Positions 1-8,142 of a DNA stretch of 64,000 nt are shown in pieces. Under the pieces are notes generated by a model. It worked only from the letters and a program-made list of their open reading frames with translations. It did not search any database and was not told the DNA's origin. This stretch comes from JBKHXF01 sp046566145 (GTDB lineage Bacteria > Actinomycetota > Nitriliruptoria > Nitriliruptorales > Nitriliruptoraceae): assembly GCA_046566145.1 (NCBI GenBank), contig JBKHXF010000018.1, positions 62,001 to 126,000 of the forward strand. The letters are read 5' to 3'. The position numbers and the translations under genes were made by a program. The number at the start of each line of letters is the position of its first letter. Position 1 is the first letter of the stretch.

Positions 1-372
1 CACGACGGGGTCCGCGAGCTTGCCGAACACGTTGCCGAGGGTGCCGCTCTCGTTGGTGAACGTGGCGAGGGTCCCGCCGGCGTCCTCCCGCAGCTCCCAC
101 GTGATGTGCACGTCGACCGGCCCACGCAGGCTCCGGAGCTCGATGCGCTCGGGCCGGTGGACCTCGGTCACCTCGTTCTCGTACGCCATGTGGCGCCCGG
201 CCACCTTGACCTTGAACCGGACGCGGTCGCCCTTCTCCATCGGGCCGTCGTGGTCGGCCTCGAACTCGAACATGGTGGGGTCGTAGTGCGGGGTGTTCGC
301 CGCCACGACCAGGTAGTCGAAGCAGCGCTCCGGGCTCGCCTCGATGTGGATGGACTCGCTGACGATCGGCAC
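1..372 (-). CDS. SRPBCC (START-like) family protein, 3' end cut by window edge
   Basis: The first 124 codons read leftward from a GTG at 372 and run off the window without a stop. GAGGAG lies about 8 bases upstream as a ribosome site. The protein starts VPIVSESIHIEASPERCFDYLV, with the early 'F-Y-V' pattern of SRPBCC/polyketide-cyclase-like folds, followed by alternating strands ('KGDRVRFKVKVAGR', 'ITWELRED') that fit the hydrophobic-pocket beta sheet. Such proteins bind lipids or other hydrophobic ligands, or act as cyclases; the ligand here cannot be told. It is divergent from the tag gene, with 165 bases between the two starts. Family call is moderate; function is unknown. Confidence 0.7.
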   Translation of the reverse strand, partial: MPIVSESIHIEASPERCFDYLVVAANTPHYDPTMFEFEADHDGPMEKGDRVRFKVKVAGRHMAYENEVTEVHRPERIELRSLRGPVDVHITWELREDAGGTLATFTNESGTLGNVFGKLADPVV

Positions 373-537
373 GGTGGCTCCTCTCGCGTCGCCGCCCCCC
401 TCCGCCCGTCGACCATCCACCTGTCCACCGGCGACGTCGACGACCCCGCCCGCTCGGCGCGAGGAGCGGGCAGGCTGTGCGCACCCCGCCGGCGCGCGCC
501 ACCGCGCGTGGCGGCGTCACCGCCGAGGGAGGTCACC

Positions 538-1155
538 GTGTCCGTTCCGCCGTCCCCGTCCGACGCGCTCGTCGAGGGTCCCGAGGGGCTGCTGCGGTGC
601 TGGTGGTGCGGCGACGACCCGCTCTACGTCGGCTACCACGACGACGAGTGGGGCGTGCCGGTCCACGACGACGTCCGGCTGTTCGAGAAGCTGTGCCTCG
701 AGGGCTTCCAGGCCGGGCTCTCGTGGATCACCGTGCTGCGCAAGCGCCCGGCCTTCCGGGCGGCGTTCGCCGGCTTCGACCCCGAGGTGGTCGCCGGGTT
801 CGGGGACGCCGACGTGGACCGCCTCCTCGCCGACGCCGGCATCATCCGCCACCGCGGGAAGATCGAGGCGGCGATCGGCAACGCACGCGCGATGCTCGAC
901 CTCGTCGAGGCGGAGGGGTCGCTCGACGCGTTCGTGTGGCGCTTCGCGCCCGACCCGACGCCGGCGCCGCCGCGGGCCCGCGACGACCTGCCGGCCCAGA
1001 CGCCGGAGAGCCGGGCTCTGTCGAAGGAGCTGAAGCGCCGCGGGTGGCGGTTCGTCGGGCCGACGACCTGCTACGCGTTCATGCAGTCGATGGGGCTCGT
1101 CGACGACCACGTGGTCGGGTGCCACGCGCGCCGGGCCCCGACCACGGCCGGCTGA
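538..1155 (+). CDS. tag: DNA-3-methyladenine glycosylase I
   Basis: A 205-residue base-excision repair enzyme that removes 3-methyladenine from alkylated DNA. The N-terminal 'CWWCGDDPLYVGYHDDEWG' is the family hallmark. The Cys and the YHDDEWG His, together with the C-terminal 'DDHVVGCHARR' His and Cys, match the zinc-binding set known in E. coli Tag. The helix-hairpin-helix core follows ('FEKLCLEGFQAGLSW', 'IIRHRGKIEAAIGNAR'). I chose the GTG at 538 because GGGAGG precedes it and the protein then has the usual family length; the open frame extends further upstream without homology. It is monocistronic by appearance. Confidence 0.93.
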   Translation: MSVPPSPSDALVEGPEGLLRCWWCGDDPLYVGYHDDEWGVPVHDDVRLFEKLCLEGFQAGLSWITVLRKRPAFRAAFAGFDPEVVAGFGDADVDRLLADAGIIRHRGKIEAAIGNARAMLDLVEAEGSLDAFVWRFAPDPTPAPPRARDDLPAQTPESRALSKELKRRGWRFVGPTTCYAFMQSMGLVDDHVVGCHARRAPTTAG

Positions 1156-1177
1156 CCGGGACGCGCCGCGACGGGGG

Positions 1178-1183
1178 TACCGT
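1178..1183 (+). promoter_or_regulatory. Possible -10 element (TACCGT) for the gene at 1241
   Basis: TACCGT lies 58 bases before the GTG at 1241, just after the tag stop. It matches the -10 form seen at the mraZ promoter in this window. No convincing -35 hexamer is visible. Confidence 0.3.
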
Positions 1184-1240
1184 CGCCGGCGCGACGGGCA
1201 CGCCCGTCCCACCCCGCCGTCCACCGCACGAGGACACGTC

Positions 1241-1672
1241 GTGGCCATCATCCGCCGCCTGCGCGACGCCGCCGCCCGGGCCGTCACCGGAGGGACCCCG
1301 GAGGAGATGGAGCCCGGCTTCATCGTGCCCGACGACCTGCCGCGTGACTCGCTGTTCCAGCAGCCCCTCCTCGTGGACCAGCTCGGGGTCAAGGCCGTCG
1401 AGGAGCTCGAGGACGGGCAGGTCCGGGTCGTGTTCCGCGCCGTCGTCCGTGACGCGGTGGGCAAGCGGTGCCCCGACCTCGCCGTCACGGCCGAGGTCGC
1501 CGGCCCCGAGCGAACCGCCACCGGGCAGGGCACCACCGACCTGATGGGGGCCATCCTGTTCCGGATGGTCGGCCCGCGCGGCTCCTACCGGATCCGCATC
1601 GACGACGTCGCCGCCGGCGCGCTCGAGCTCGACCGGGACGGCTCCTCGCTGGAGCTCACCACCGAGGCCTGA
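1241..1672 (+). CDS. Hypothetical protein, 143 aa
   Basis: I do not recognise this family. The product is a soluble, acidic 143-residue protein (MAIIRRLRDAAARAV...) with no signal peptide and no membrane segment. A basic N-terminal helix is followed by a mixed alpha/beta region ('QVRVVFRAVVRDAVG') and a strand-rich C terminus ('GSYRIRIDDVAAGALEL'). The GTG start has GAGGA about 6 bases upstream. It stands alone between tag and the convergent polA region. Codon use is like its neighbours, and no opposite frame gives a better protein, so it is likely a real gene of unknown role. Confidence 0.6.
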   Translation: MAIIRRLRDAAARAVTGGTPEEMEPGFIVPDDLPRDSLFQQPLLVDQLGVKAVEELEDGQVRVVFRAVVRDAVGKRCPDLAVTAEVAGPERTATGQGTTDLMGAILFRMVGPRGSYRIRIDDVAAGALELDRDGSSLELTTEA

Positions 1673-1693
1673 GCGCGGTCGCCCCGGCCCGGC

Positions 1694-1879
1694 TCAGCCG
1701 AGGTTGGCGAGCATGGGCAGCTGCGGGGGCTGCCGCGTGGTGCGCTTGAGCTCGCTGAAGCTCGGGACGCGCGCTGCCGCCTCGAGCGCCCGGTAGAAGG
1801 CGACCGCCTCCGCCGGCGCGGGCACCTCGGAGATGACCGGACCGAAGAACGAGCTCGGCTGCGCCCCGCCGGGGTCGAC
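1694..1879 (-). pseudogene. C-terminal remnant of a DsbA-family / mycothiol-dependent nitroreductase (Rv2466c-like) gene
   Basis: Directly behind the polA stop, in a different frame on the same strand, 61 codons read VDPGGAQPSSFFGPVIS... to 'FSELKRTTRQPPQ' and a TGA at 1694. 'FFGPVIS' plus 'FELKRT' near the end is the C-terminal signature I know from the Rv2466c-like DsbA/2-hydroxychromene-2-carboxylate isomerase family, whose members are about 210 residues. The thioredoxin-like N terminus with the CPWC motif (about 145 residues) is absent, because polA occupies that place. No start codon or ribosome site fits. I read it as a decayed fragment left by a deletion or recombination that joined it to polA. 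Confidence 0.7.
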
Positions 1880-1880
1880 G

Positions 1881-4550
1881 TCAGTGCTTCTGGGCGTCGT
1901 ACCAGGTGACCCCGGTGGCGGTGTCGACCTCGAGCGGCACGGCGAGCTCGGCCACGCCGGCCATGGCCTCCCGCACCAGCGCCTCGGCCTGCTCCGCCTC
2001 GTCCGCCGGCGCCTCGAGCACGATCTCGTCGTGGACCTGCAGCAGCATCTGCGTGCGCAGCCCGGCCCCGTCGAGCGCCCGGTCGACCGCGATCATCGCG
2101 AGCTTGATGATGTCGGCCGCGGCGCCCTGGATGGGGGCGTTCAGCGCCATCCGCTCGGCCATCTGGCGCCGGTTGCGGTTGTCGGCCATGAGGTCGGGCA
2201 GGTAGCGCCGGCGGCCGAACAGCGTCGTGGTGAAGCCGTCGCGCCGGGCGTCCTCGACGGCCTGGCCGAGGAACGCCGAGATGCCGGGGAAGCGCGCCAT
2301 GTACGCGTCGACGATCTCCTGCGCCTCGTCCGGCGGGATCCCGAGCTGCTGCCCGAGCCCGTACGAGGTGAGCCCGTAGGCGAGGCCGTAGTTCACGGCC
2401 TTCGCCCGGTCGCGCAGTGCCGAGTCGACCGCGTCGAGCGGCAGGTCGAACACCTTCGCGGCGGTCGTGGCGTGGATGTCCTCGCCGGAGCGGAACGCGT
2501 CGAGCAGGCCCTCGTCCTGCGACAGGTGCGCCATGACCCGCAGCTCGATCTGCGAGTAGTCGGCGACGAGGAAGACGTCGAAGCCCTCCCCCGGCACGAA
2601 CGCCCTGCGGATCTCGCGGCCCTCGGCGCGTCGCACCGGGATGTTCTGCAGGTTCGGGTTCGAGGAGCTGAGCCGACCCGTCGCCGCGACCGTCTGGGAG
2701 AGGGTCGTGTGGATGCGCCCGGTCTCGTCGTCGATCAGCGGGGGCAGCGCGTCGACGTAGGTCGACAGCAGCTTCGACAGCTCACGCCACTCCAGCACCG
2801 CTTCGACGATCGGGTGCAGGCCGAGCAGCTTCTGCATCTCGTTGGCGTCGGTCGACCAGCCGGTCTTGATGCGCTTGGTCCTCGGCAGCTCCAGCTCCTC
2901 GAAGAGCACCTCCTGCAGCTGCGGCCCGGAGCCGACGTTGAAGCGCTTGCCGGCGTGGTCCCAGATCTCGCGCTCGAGCTCGTCCGTGCGGGTGGCGAGG
3001 CGGGCACGGATGTCGTCGAGGACGTGGCGGTCGAGGGCGACCCCGGCCCGCTCCATGGACGCGAGGATGGCCACCAGCGGCAGCTCGATGTCGGCGAGCA
3101 GCCCGGTCTGGCCGCGCTCCGCGAGCTCGCCCGACAGGTGGGCGGCGAGCTGGAGCGTCGCCTCTGCCCGGTAGGCCCGCTCCTCCCAGGCGTCGTCGTC
3201 GACGTCGAGGCTCAGCTGGTCGCCGCCGTCCGACGCGTCGCCGGCGATGGTGCGCTGCAGGTACTGCAGCGCGATGCGGTCGAGGTCGAAGCTGCGCTGC
3301 TCCGGGTTGCAGAGGTAGGCGGCGAGCTCGGTGTCGACCGACAGCCCGGCGACCTCCCACCCCCGACCGGCCGCGACGTGCAGCAGCGTCTTCGCGTCGT
3401 GGGCGACGATCGCCACGTCCGGGTCGGCGAGGACCGCACGCAGCGCGTCCAGGTCGGCCGGCGACGCGTCGGCGATCCGGAGCGAGACCGGGTCGCGGCC
3501 GTCGGCGGCGAGCGCGACGGCCTCGAGGCGGAGGTTGGGCACCCGGTCGGCGACCGACACCACGACGGCGACGGGCCCGCCGACGCCGTCGAGCCAGGTG
3601 GCCAGCGCCCCGCCGTCGAGGCGCTCCGGGGTGCGGTCGAACTGTTCGGCCTGCTGCTCCTCGACCTCGCCGAGGACGTCGGAGACGAAGCGGTCGTACA
3701 GGGCCCGGAACTCGAGGGTGCCGAACAGCGCCCGCACGGCGTCGGCGTCGAAGGTGCCCATCCGCAGGTCGGCGATGTCGGCCTCGACCTCGACGTCGTG
3801 GCGCAGCGCCATGACGGAGGTGTTGATGCGGACCTGCGCCTCGTGCTCGGCGAGGTTCTCGGGCAGCTTCTTGCCGCCGACCTTGTCGAGGTTGGCGTAG
3901 ATCCCGTCGATGTCGCCGAACTCGACGATGAGCTTCGCCGCGGTCTTCTCCCCCACGCCGGGCACGCCCGGGAGGTTGTCGGAGGTGTCGCCGCGCAGCG
4001 CGGCGTACTGCACGTACTTCTCCGGCGGGACGCCGTACTTCTCCTCGACCGCCGCCGGCGTCATCTCCCGGACGTCGGAGATGCCGCGGACGTTGTAGAG
4101 GATCGTCACGTGGTCGCTGGCGAGCTGCATCGCGTCGCGGTCCCCGGTGACCACCAGCACGTCGAAGCCGGCCTCGACCGCCCGGTCGGACAGCGTCGCG
4201 ATGATGTCGTCGGCCTCGACGCCGGGGACGACCACCACGGGGATGTCGAGCGCCTCGAGGACCTGCTGGATGAGGTCGACCTGGGGTCGGAACGCGTCCG
4301 GCGGGGAGGTGCGGTTCGACTTGTACTCGGCGTAGGCGGCCGTGCGGGCCTGGTCGCGGCCCTTGTCGAAGGTGACCACGACGTTGTCGGGTCGCCGGTC
4401 GGCAAGGAGCTTGATGAGCATCGACGTGAAGCCGTAGACGGCGTTGGTCTGCTGCCCGGTCTGGGTGCGCAGGTCCTCCGGCAGCGCGTAGAAGGCGCGG
4501 TAGGCCAGCGAGTGGCCGTCGAGGAGCAGGAACGTCGGGCGGTCGGACAC
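1881..4550 (-). CDS. polA: DNA polymerase I (5'-nuclease plus polymerase, degenerate proofreading domain)
   Basis: An 889-residue polymerase for gap filling, Okazaki-fragment maturation and repair. The N-terminal 5' nuclease (about 1-290) starts 'LLLDGHSLAYRAFYALP' and has 'GVEADDIIA'. The middle 3'-5' exonuclease-like domain (about 300-490) lacks the metal-binding DxE motif of E. coli PolI, so it should not proofread. The polymerase domain carries motif A 'DYSQIELRVMAHL' (about 662), motif B 'KAVNYGLAYG' (about 718, Tyr where E. coli has Phe) and motif C 'QVHDEIVLEAP' (about 838). The GTG at 4550 is chosen by homology; the open frame upstream is arginine/proline junk. It is divergent from the thioredoxin gene. 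Confidence 0.95.
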   Translation of the reverse strand: MSDRPTFLLLDGHSLAYRAFYALPEDLRTQTGQQTNAVYGFTSMLIKLLADRRPDNVVVTFDKGRDQARTAAYAEYKSNRTSPPDAFRPQVDLIQQVLEALDIPVVVVPGVEADDIIATLSDRAVEAGFDVLVVTGDRDAMQLASDHVTILYNVRGISDVREMTPAAVEEKYGVPPEKYVQYAALRGDTSDNLPGVPGVGEKTAAKLIVEFGDIDGIYANLDKVGGKKLPENLAEHEAQVRINTSVMALRHDVEVEADIADLRMGTFDADAVRALFGTLEFRALYDRFVSDVLGEVEEQQAEQFDRTPERLDGGALATWLDGVGGPVAVVVSVADRVPNLRLEAVALAADGRDPVSLRIADASPADLDALRAVLADPDVAIVAHDAKTLLHVAAGRGWEVAGLSVDTELAAYLCNPEQRSFDLDRIALQYLQRTIAGDASDGGDQLSLDVDDDAWEERAYRAEATLQLAAHLSGELAERGQTGLLADIELPLVAILASMERAGVALDRHVLDDIRARLATRTDELEREIWDHAGKRFNVGSGPQLQEVLFEELELPRTKRIKTGWSTDANEMQKLLGLHPIVEAVLEWRELSKLLSTYVDALPPLIDDETGRIHTTLSQTVAATGRLSSSNPNLQNIPVRRAEGREIRRAFVPGEGFDVFLVADYSQIELRVMAHLSQDEGLLDAFRSGEDIHATTAAKVFDLPLDAVDSALRDRAKAVNYGLAYGLTSYGLGQQLGIPPDEAQEIVDAYMARFPGISAFLGQAVEDARRDGFTTTLFGRRRYLPDLMADNRNRRQMAERMALNAPIQGAAADIIKLAMIAVDRALDGAGLRTQMLLQVHDEIVLEAPADEAEQAEALVREAMAGVAELAVPLEVDTATGVTWYDAQKH

Positions 4551-4614
4551 CGGGGACGGCCTCGCGGGTCGGGTGCGCTCGGGCCCCTGCGCGCGTGACC
4601 GGCAGGGTGAGCCG

Positions 4615-4620
4615 AGCCTA
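4615..4620 (-). promoter_or_regulatory. Possible -10 element (TAGGCT) for polA
   Basis: TAGGCT reads toward polA, 65 bases before its start. The same hexamer sits before several other genes in this window. No clear -35 is seen. Confidence 0.35.
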
Positions 4621-4699
4621 CTCAGGCCACCCCGTCGGACCGCGCGCCCCTCGTACCCTCCCCACCGGCCCCCTCGCCCGCGCCCCCCGGGAGGCACCC

Positions 4700-5551
4700 G
4701 TGTCCGCCGAGCCCGCCGCCAGCCCGCACGTCGTCGACGTGACCACCGCCGACTTCGAGACCGCGGTCCTCGCCCGGTCGCACGACGTCCCCGTCGTGGT
4801 CGACTTCTGGGCCGCCTGGTGCGGCCCGTGCCGGACGCTCGGACCGACCCTCGAGGCCGCGGTCGACGACCGGGGTGGCGAGGTCGTGCTGGCGAAGGTC
4901 GACGTCGACGCGGAGCCGGCGCTGGCGCAGCGGTACCGGGTGCAGGGGATCCCCGCGGTCAAGGCCTTCCGGGACGGGCAGGTCGTCGCCGAGTTCACGG
5001 GGGCGCTCGGCCGCACCCAGGTCGACCAGTTCCTCGACCAGGTCGTCCCGACCGCGGCGGAGCGCGCGGCGAGCCGCGCCCGCGGTCTGCGCGACACCGA
5101 CCGGGAGCAGGCCGTGGCCGCCTACCGGGAGGCGCTGGCGCTCGAGCCGGACCACCGGGCCGCCGCCGTCGGGCTGGCGGAGCTCCTCATCGACACCGAC
5201 CCGGACGAGGCGCTCGCGCTGGTGCACCCGCACCGTCCCGACCCGGCCGCCGAGGCGGTGGTGACCCGTGCCGAGCTGGCCCGCGCCGGCGGTGGTGCGG
5301 ACCTCGACGGCCTGCGTGCCGCGGCCGCCGCAGACCCGGACGACGGCGCGGCGCAGCTGGCGCTGGGCCGGGCGCTGGCAGGCGTCGGCGAGCACGACGC
5401 GGCCGTGGACGCGCTGCTGGCGGCGGTCCGCGCCGGCGGCGATGCCCGGGAGCCGGCACGGGAGCAGCTCGTCGCGCTCTTCAACGTCCTCGGCGACGAG
5501 CACGAGGTGGTCCGCCGCGCCCGACCGCTGCTCGCCCGCGCGCTGTTCTGA
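4700..5551 (+). CDS. Thioredoxin-domain protein with C-terminal TPR region (CnoX/YbbN type)
   Basis: A 283-residue cytoplasmic protein. A thioredoxin fold at about 10-120 has the active site 'WCGPC' at about 40-44, followed by about 150 residues of tetratricopeptide-like helices ('AYREALALEPDHRAAAVGLAELL', 'AQLALGRALAGVGEHDAA'). This architecture is that of CnoX/YbbN, a co-chaperone that holds clients and protects them from oxidation for GroEL or DnaK. Some family members have lost the redox site; here both cysteines are present, so it may be redox-active. The GTG start has GGGAGG 6 bases upstream. It lies 62 bases before the thioesterase on the same strand. Confidence 0.88.
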   Translation: MSAEPAASPHVVDVTTADFETAVLARSHDVPVVVDFWAAWCGPCRTLGPTLEAAVDDRGGEVVLAKVDVDAEPALAQRYRVQGIPAVKAFRDGQVVAEFTGALGRTQVDQFLDQVVPTAAERAASRARGLRDTDREQAVAAYREALALEPDHRAAAVGLAELLIDTDPDEALALVHPHRPDPAAEAVVTRAELARAGGGADLDGLRAAAAADPDDGAAQLALGRALAGVGEHDAAVDALLAAVRAGGDAREPAREQLVALFNVLGDEHEVVRRARPLLARALF

Positions 5552-5572
5552 CCCGACGGCCGCCGGCGCCCC

Positions 5573-5578
5573 TAGGCT
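5573..5578 (+). promoter_or_regulatory. Possible -10 element (TAGGCT) for the thioesterase gene
   Basis: TAGGCT stands 36 bases before the GTG at 5614, between the thioredoxin stop and the thioesterase start, so the thioesterase may have its own promoter. Confidence 0.4.
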
Positions 5579-5613
5579 CGCGGCCCTCCCGTCCGGGCAG
5601 CAAGGAGGCGCGC

Positions 5614-6141
5614 GTGGAGGTCGACCTCTCCCCCAAGCCGGTCTCGTTCTCCGAGGTGACGTTCGCCCGGACGATGACGCAGGCCGACGCCAACGCCGTC
5701 GGCAACGTCCACGGTGGCGTCATCATGAAGGAGGTCGACACGGCGGCCGGCACGGCCGCGGCGCGGCACGCCGGCCACGTCTGCGTCACCGCCTCCATCG
5801 ACGAGCTGAGCTTCCTGCAGCCGGTGCACATCGGCGACGTGCTGATCGTCAAGGCGCGCGTCAACGCCGTCGGGGAGACCAGCCTCGAGGTCGGCGTCCG
5901 GGTCGAGGCCGAGCCGTGGCGGGGGGGCGAGCGGCGGCACACGACCTCCGCCTACCTCGTGTTCGTGGCGCTGCACGACGACGGGTCCGGCACGGCCCGG
6001 GTCCCGCCACTGCGGACCGAGTCGGACGAGGAGCGCCGCCGGGAGGCGCAGGCGCTCATCCGGAGGCAGGTCCGCAAGGAGCGCATCCAGCGGCTCGGGT
6101 CGTGGCGGCCGGAGCCGCCCCGATCGGACGCGCCGGGGTGA
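5614..6141 (+). CDS. Hotdog-fold acyl-CoA thioesterase (YciA/ACOT-like)
   Basis: A 175-residue single-hotdog thioesterase. The motif 'ANAVGNVHGGVIMKEVDTAAG' contains the Asn, HGG and Asp pattern of the acyl-CoA hydrolase group that includes YciA and eukaryotic ACOT7, with the Asp acting in hydrolysis of the thioester. 'HVCVTASIDELSFLQPVHIGDVL' forms the following strands. Substrate range cannot be read from sequence. The GTG start is set by a perfect AAGGAGG 6 bases upstream; homology begins at once. The C-terminal 30 residues are arginine-rich and probably disordered. It converges on glnQ with only 17 bases between the stops. Confidence 0.88.
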   Translation: MEVDLSPKPVSFSEVTFARTMTQADANAVGNVHGGVIMKEVDTAAGTAAARHAGHVCVTASIDELSFLQPVHIGDVLIVKARVNAVGETSLEVGVRVEAEPWRGGERRHTTSAYLVFVALHDDGSGTARVPPLRTESDEERRREAQALIRRQVRKERIQRLGSWRPEPPRSDAPG

Positions 6142-6158
6142 CCCGACGCGCCGGTGGG

Positions 6159-6911
6159 TCAGAGGACCATCGAGAGGAACGCCTTGGTGCGCTCGTGCTG
6201 GGGCGCCCCGAGGAGCTGCGCCGGCGGCCCCTCCTCCACCACGACGCCGTCGTCCATGAACACGACCCGGTCGGCGACCTCGCGGGCGAACCCCATCTCG
6301 TGGGTGACGACCATCATGGTCATGCCCTCGTCGGCGAGGGTGCGCATCACCTGCAGGACCTCCCCGACGAGCTCGGGGTCGAGCGCCGACGTCGGCTCGT
6401 CGAACAGCATCATGTCGGGGTCCATGGACAGCGCGCGGGCGATCGCCACGCGTTGCTGCTGGCCACCGGAGAGGTGCGACGGGTAGGCGTCGATCTTCTC
6501 GATGAGCCCGACCTTCTCGAGGTTGCGGCGGGCGACCCTCTCGGCCTCCCCCCTCGACCGCTTGAGGACGCGCTCCTGGGCGATGGTGAGGTTGCGCAGG
6601 ACCGACAGGTGCGGGAACAGGTTGAAGGACTGGAACACCATCCCGATGCGGGTGCGGATCAGGTCCACCTCCGCGTCGCGGTCGGTGATGTCGTCACCCT
6701 CGACGAGGATCCGGCCGCTCGTGGCCTCCTCGAGCCGGTTGACGCACCGCAGCAGCGTGGACTTGCCCGAACCCGACGGGCCGATGACGCAGACGACCTC
6801 GCCGTGGGCGACGCGGAAGTCGATGCCCTTCAACACCTCGAGGTCGCCGAAGCTCTTGTGGAGGTCGACGACGTCGATGGCGACGCTGCTGGTCCGCTCG
6901 GTGGTGCTCAC
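6159..6911 (-). CDS. Amino-acid ABC transporter ATP-binding protein (GlnQ/HisP type)
   Basis: A 250-residue ATPase that powers the importer formed with the two upstream genes. Visible motifs in order: Walker A 'GPSGSGKST' (about 43-51), Q-loop 'MVFQSFNLFPH', signature 'LSGGQQQR', Walker B 'MMLFDEPTSALD' and the switch His in 'THEMGFA'. These features and the length match polar amino-acid importers (GlnQ, GltL, HisP). I start at the GTG at 6911, with AGGA upstream; the frame continues upstream without homology. It is separated from the permease by about 305 bases with a strong hairpin, unlike the compact operons elsewhere in the window. Confidence 0.93.
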   Translation of the reverse strand: MSTTERTSSVAIDVVDLHKSFGDLEVLKGIDFRVAHGEVVCVIGPSGSGKSTLLRCVNRLEEATSGRILVEGDDITDRDAEVDLIRTRIGMVFQSFNLFPHLSVLRNLTIAQERVLKRSRGEAERVARRNLEKVGLIEKIDAYPSHLSGGQQQRVAIARALSMDPDMMLFDEPTSALDPELVGEVLQVMRTLADEGMTMMVVTHEMGFAREVADRVVFMDDGVVVEEGPPAQLLGAPQHERTKAFLSMVL

Positions 6912-6969
6912 GTCGGTCCTGTCGGCGATCGGCTCTGGCTGCCCCGGCGCTGCCACCGGACTGGCACGG

Positions 6970-6975
6970 AGCCTA
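6970..6975 (-). promoter_or_regulatory. Possible -10 element (TAGGCT) for the ABC ATPase gene
   Basis: TAGGCT on the minus strand, 59 bases upstream of the GTG at 6911. With the hairpin farther upstream it suggests the ATPase gene has its own promoter. Confidence 0.35.
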
Positions 6976-7155
6976 GACGAGCCCGTGGCGGCGTCCCCCG
7001 GCTCCGGGATGTTCACGCGCAGCGCACCGGCGTGTGACACGGACGTAACAGGCCCTCCGTAGCGTCCTGGACGTCAGCGAGACGGTGACGAGGGACGCCG
7101 CCACGGCCCTCCGAGTCGAGCCGACGCTCCCGCAGGGTCACCCAGACCCGCACAC

Positions 7156-7189
7156 GCGGCCCGCCGGGCTCTCCCTCCCGGCGGGCCGC
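7156..7189 (-). terminator. 13-bp perfect hairpin after the ABC permease gene
   Basis: Arms at 7156-7168 and 7177-7189 are perfect complements (GCGGCCCGCCGGG and its reverse complement), with an 8-base loop. It lies 28 bases after the permease stop. There is no U tract in the minus direction, so it may end or dampen transcription or protect the transcript end. Confidence 0.7.
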
Positions 7190-7216
7190 TCTCTCTCGAA
7201 GGTCGACTCGACGAGC

Positions 7217-8041
7217 TCAGCGCGCCCGGGACTGCCGACGCTCGAGCGCGGCGACGAGCCGGGTCAGCGGCAGGGTGATGGCGAGGTAGACGAACCCGCC
7301 CACGATCAACGGTGTCGCGTTGAAGTTGTTGGTCGCGATGTCCCGGGAGAAGGTGAAGATGTCCTTCTGCTGGATCTGGAACCCGATGACGAAGAACAGC
7401 GAGGTGTCCTTGATCAGCAGGACCACCTCGTTGGTCAGCGGCGGGACGATGATGCGGAACGCCTGCGGCAGAACGATCGAGGCCATCGCCCGGCCCTGGC
7501 TCATCCCGAGCGAGCGGGCCGCCTCGACCTGGCCGCGAGGGACCGCCTGGATGCCGGCCCGGATCGTCTCCGCCATGTAGGCGGCCGCGACGAGCCCGAG
7601 GGCGAGCGTGCCGGAGCCCGGCGTGCCGAAGGGCACACGGACACCGTCGAAGGCGATCGGGAGCGAGAAGCCGACGAGGAAGATGGTGAGGATGGCCGGC
7701 AGCCCGCGGAAGAACTCGATGTAGGCGGTGGCGATCCAGCGGTACGGCGCGACCGGGGACAGCTTCATCAGGGCCAGGAGCAGCCCCAGGAACAGGCCGA
7801 TGACGAACGACCCGACGGTGTAGATGACCGTGTTCCGGGCCGCCCGGGTGATCATCAGGGGCATGGTCTCCAGCGCCACGTCCGGGTTGAAGAACGCGCG
7901 CTGGACGGCGGCCCAGTCGACGGCGAGACCGAGGACGACGGTCAGGAGCACCAGCAGCAGGTAGAGCGTCCCACGGAACAGCCGCGTGCGCTGCGTTCGG
8001 GTCAGGAGGCGCCGGGGCCTCGCGGTCGTGGCGCTCGCCAT
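7217..8041 (-). CDS. Amino-acid ABC transporter permease (HisM/GlnP family)
   Basis: A 274-residue inner-membrane permease with about five hydrophobic segments ('LYLLLVLLTVVLGLAV', 'VIYTVGSFVIGLFLGLLLAL', and later helices). The EAA loop that contacts the ATPase reads 'VEAARSLGMSQGRAMASIV'. 'EFFRGLPAILTIF' is the typical first-helix motif of polar amino-acid permeases. Only one permease gene is present, so it probably forms a homodimer. The ATG has GGAGG 7 bases upstream. It follows the binding-protein gene after about 100 bases with a hairpin between. Confidence 0.93.
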   Translation of the reverse strand: MASATTARPRRLLTRTQRTRLFRGTLYLLLVLLTVVLGLAVDWAAVQRAFFNPDVALETMPLMITRAARNTVIYTVGSFVIGLFLGLLLALMKLSPVAPYRWIATAYIEFFRGLPAILTIFLVGFSLPIAFDGVRVPFGTPGSGTLALGLVAAAYMAETIRAGIQAVPRGQVEAARSLGMSQGRAMASIVLPQAFRIIVPPLTNEVVLLIKDTSLFFVIGFQIQQKDIFTFSRDIATNNFNATPLIVGGFVYLAITLPLTRLVAALERRQSRAR

Positions 8042-8086
8042 GGGGTCCTCCGTCGGGGGGGCCGGGTCACACGTGCCCGGACGCGG

Positions 8087-8119
8087 CGGGAGGGACCGCC
8101 GGTGCGACGGTCCCTCCCG
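8087..8119 (-). terminator. 12-bp hairpin between binding-protein and permease genes
   Basis: Arms at 8087-8098 and 8108-8119 pair perfectly around a 9-base loop, 24 bases past the binding-protein stop. A hairpin here is a common way to keep binding-protein mRNA more abundant than permease mRNA. Confidence 0.65.
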
Positions 8120-8142
8120 GTGACGCTAGCGGAGCCGGCCTA

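Larger units (their letters stand above)
6912..7216. other. Intergenic stretch between ABC ATPase and permease
   Basis: About 305 bases without a gene. It holds a possible TAGGCT -10 (minus strand, 6970-6975) 59 bases before the ATPase start and a 13-bp perfect hairpin at 7156-7189. I see no further coding region or RNA gene. Confidence 0.6.

Noticed and set aside
1833..4598. Very long open frame (about 920 codons) on the strand opposite polA
   Set aside because: It mirrors polA in an antisense frame; its protein is an Arg/Val/Gly/Asp-rich low-complexity string with no homology, as expected from extreme GC at third codon positions.
6139..6165. Short inverted repeat TGACCC/GGGTCA spanning the thioesterase and ABC ATPase stops
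   Set aside because: Six base pairs made largely of the two stop-codon regions; too weak to call a terminator.
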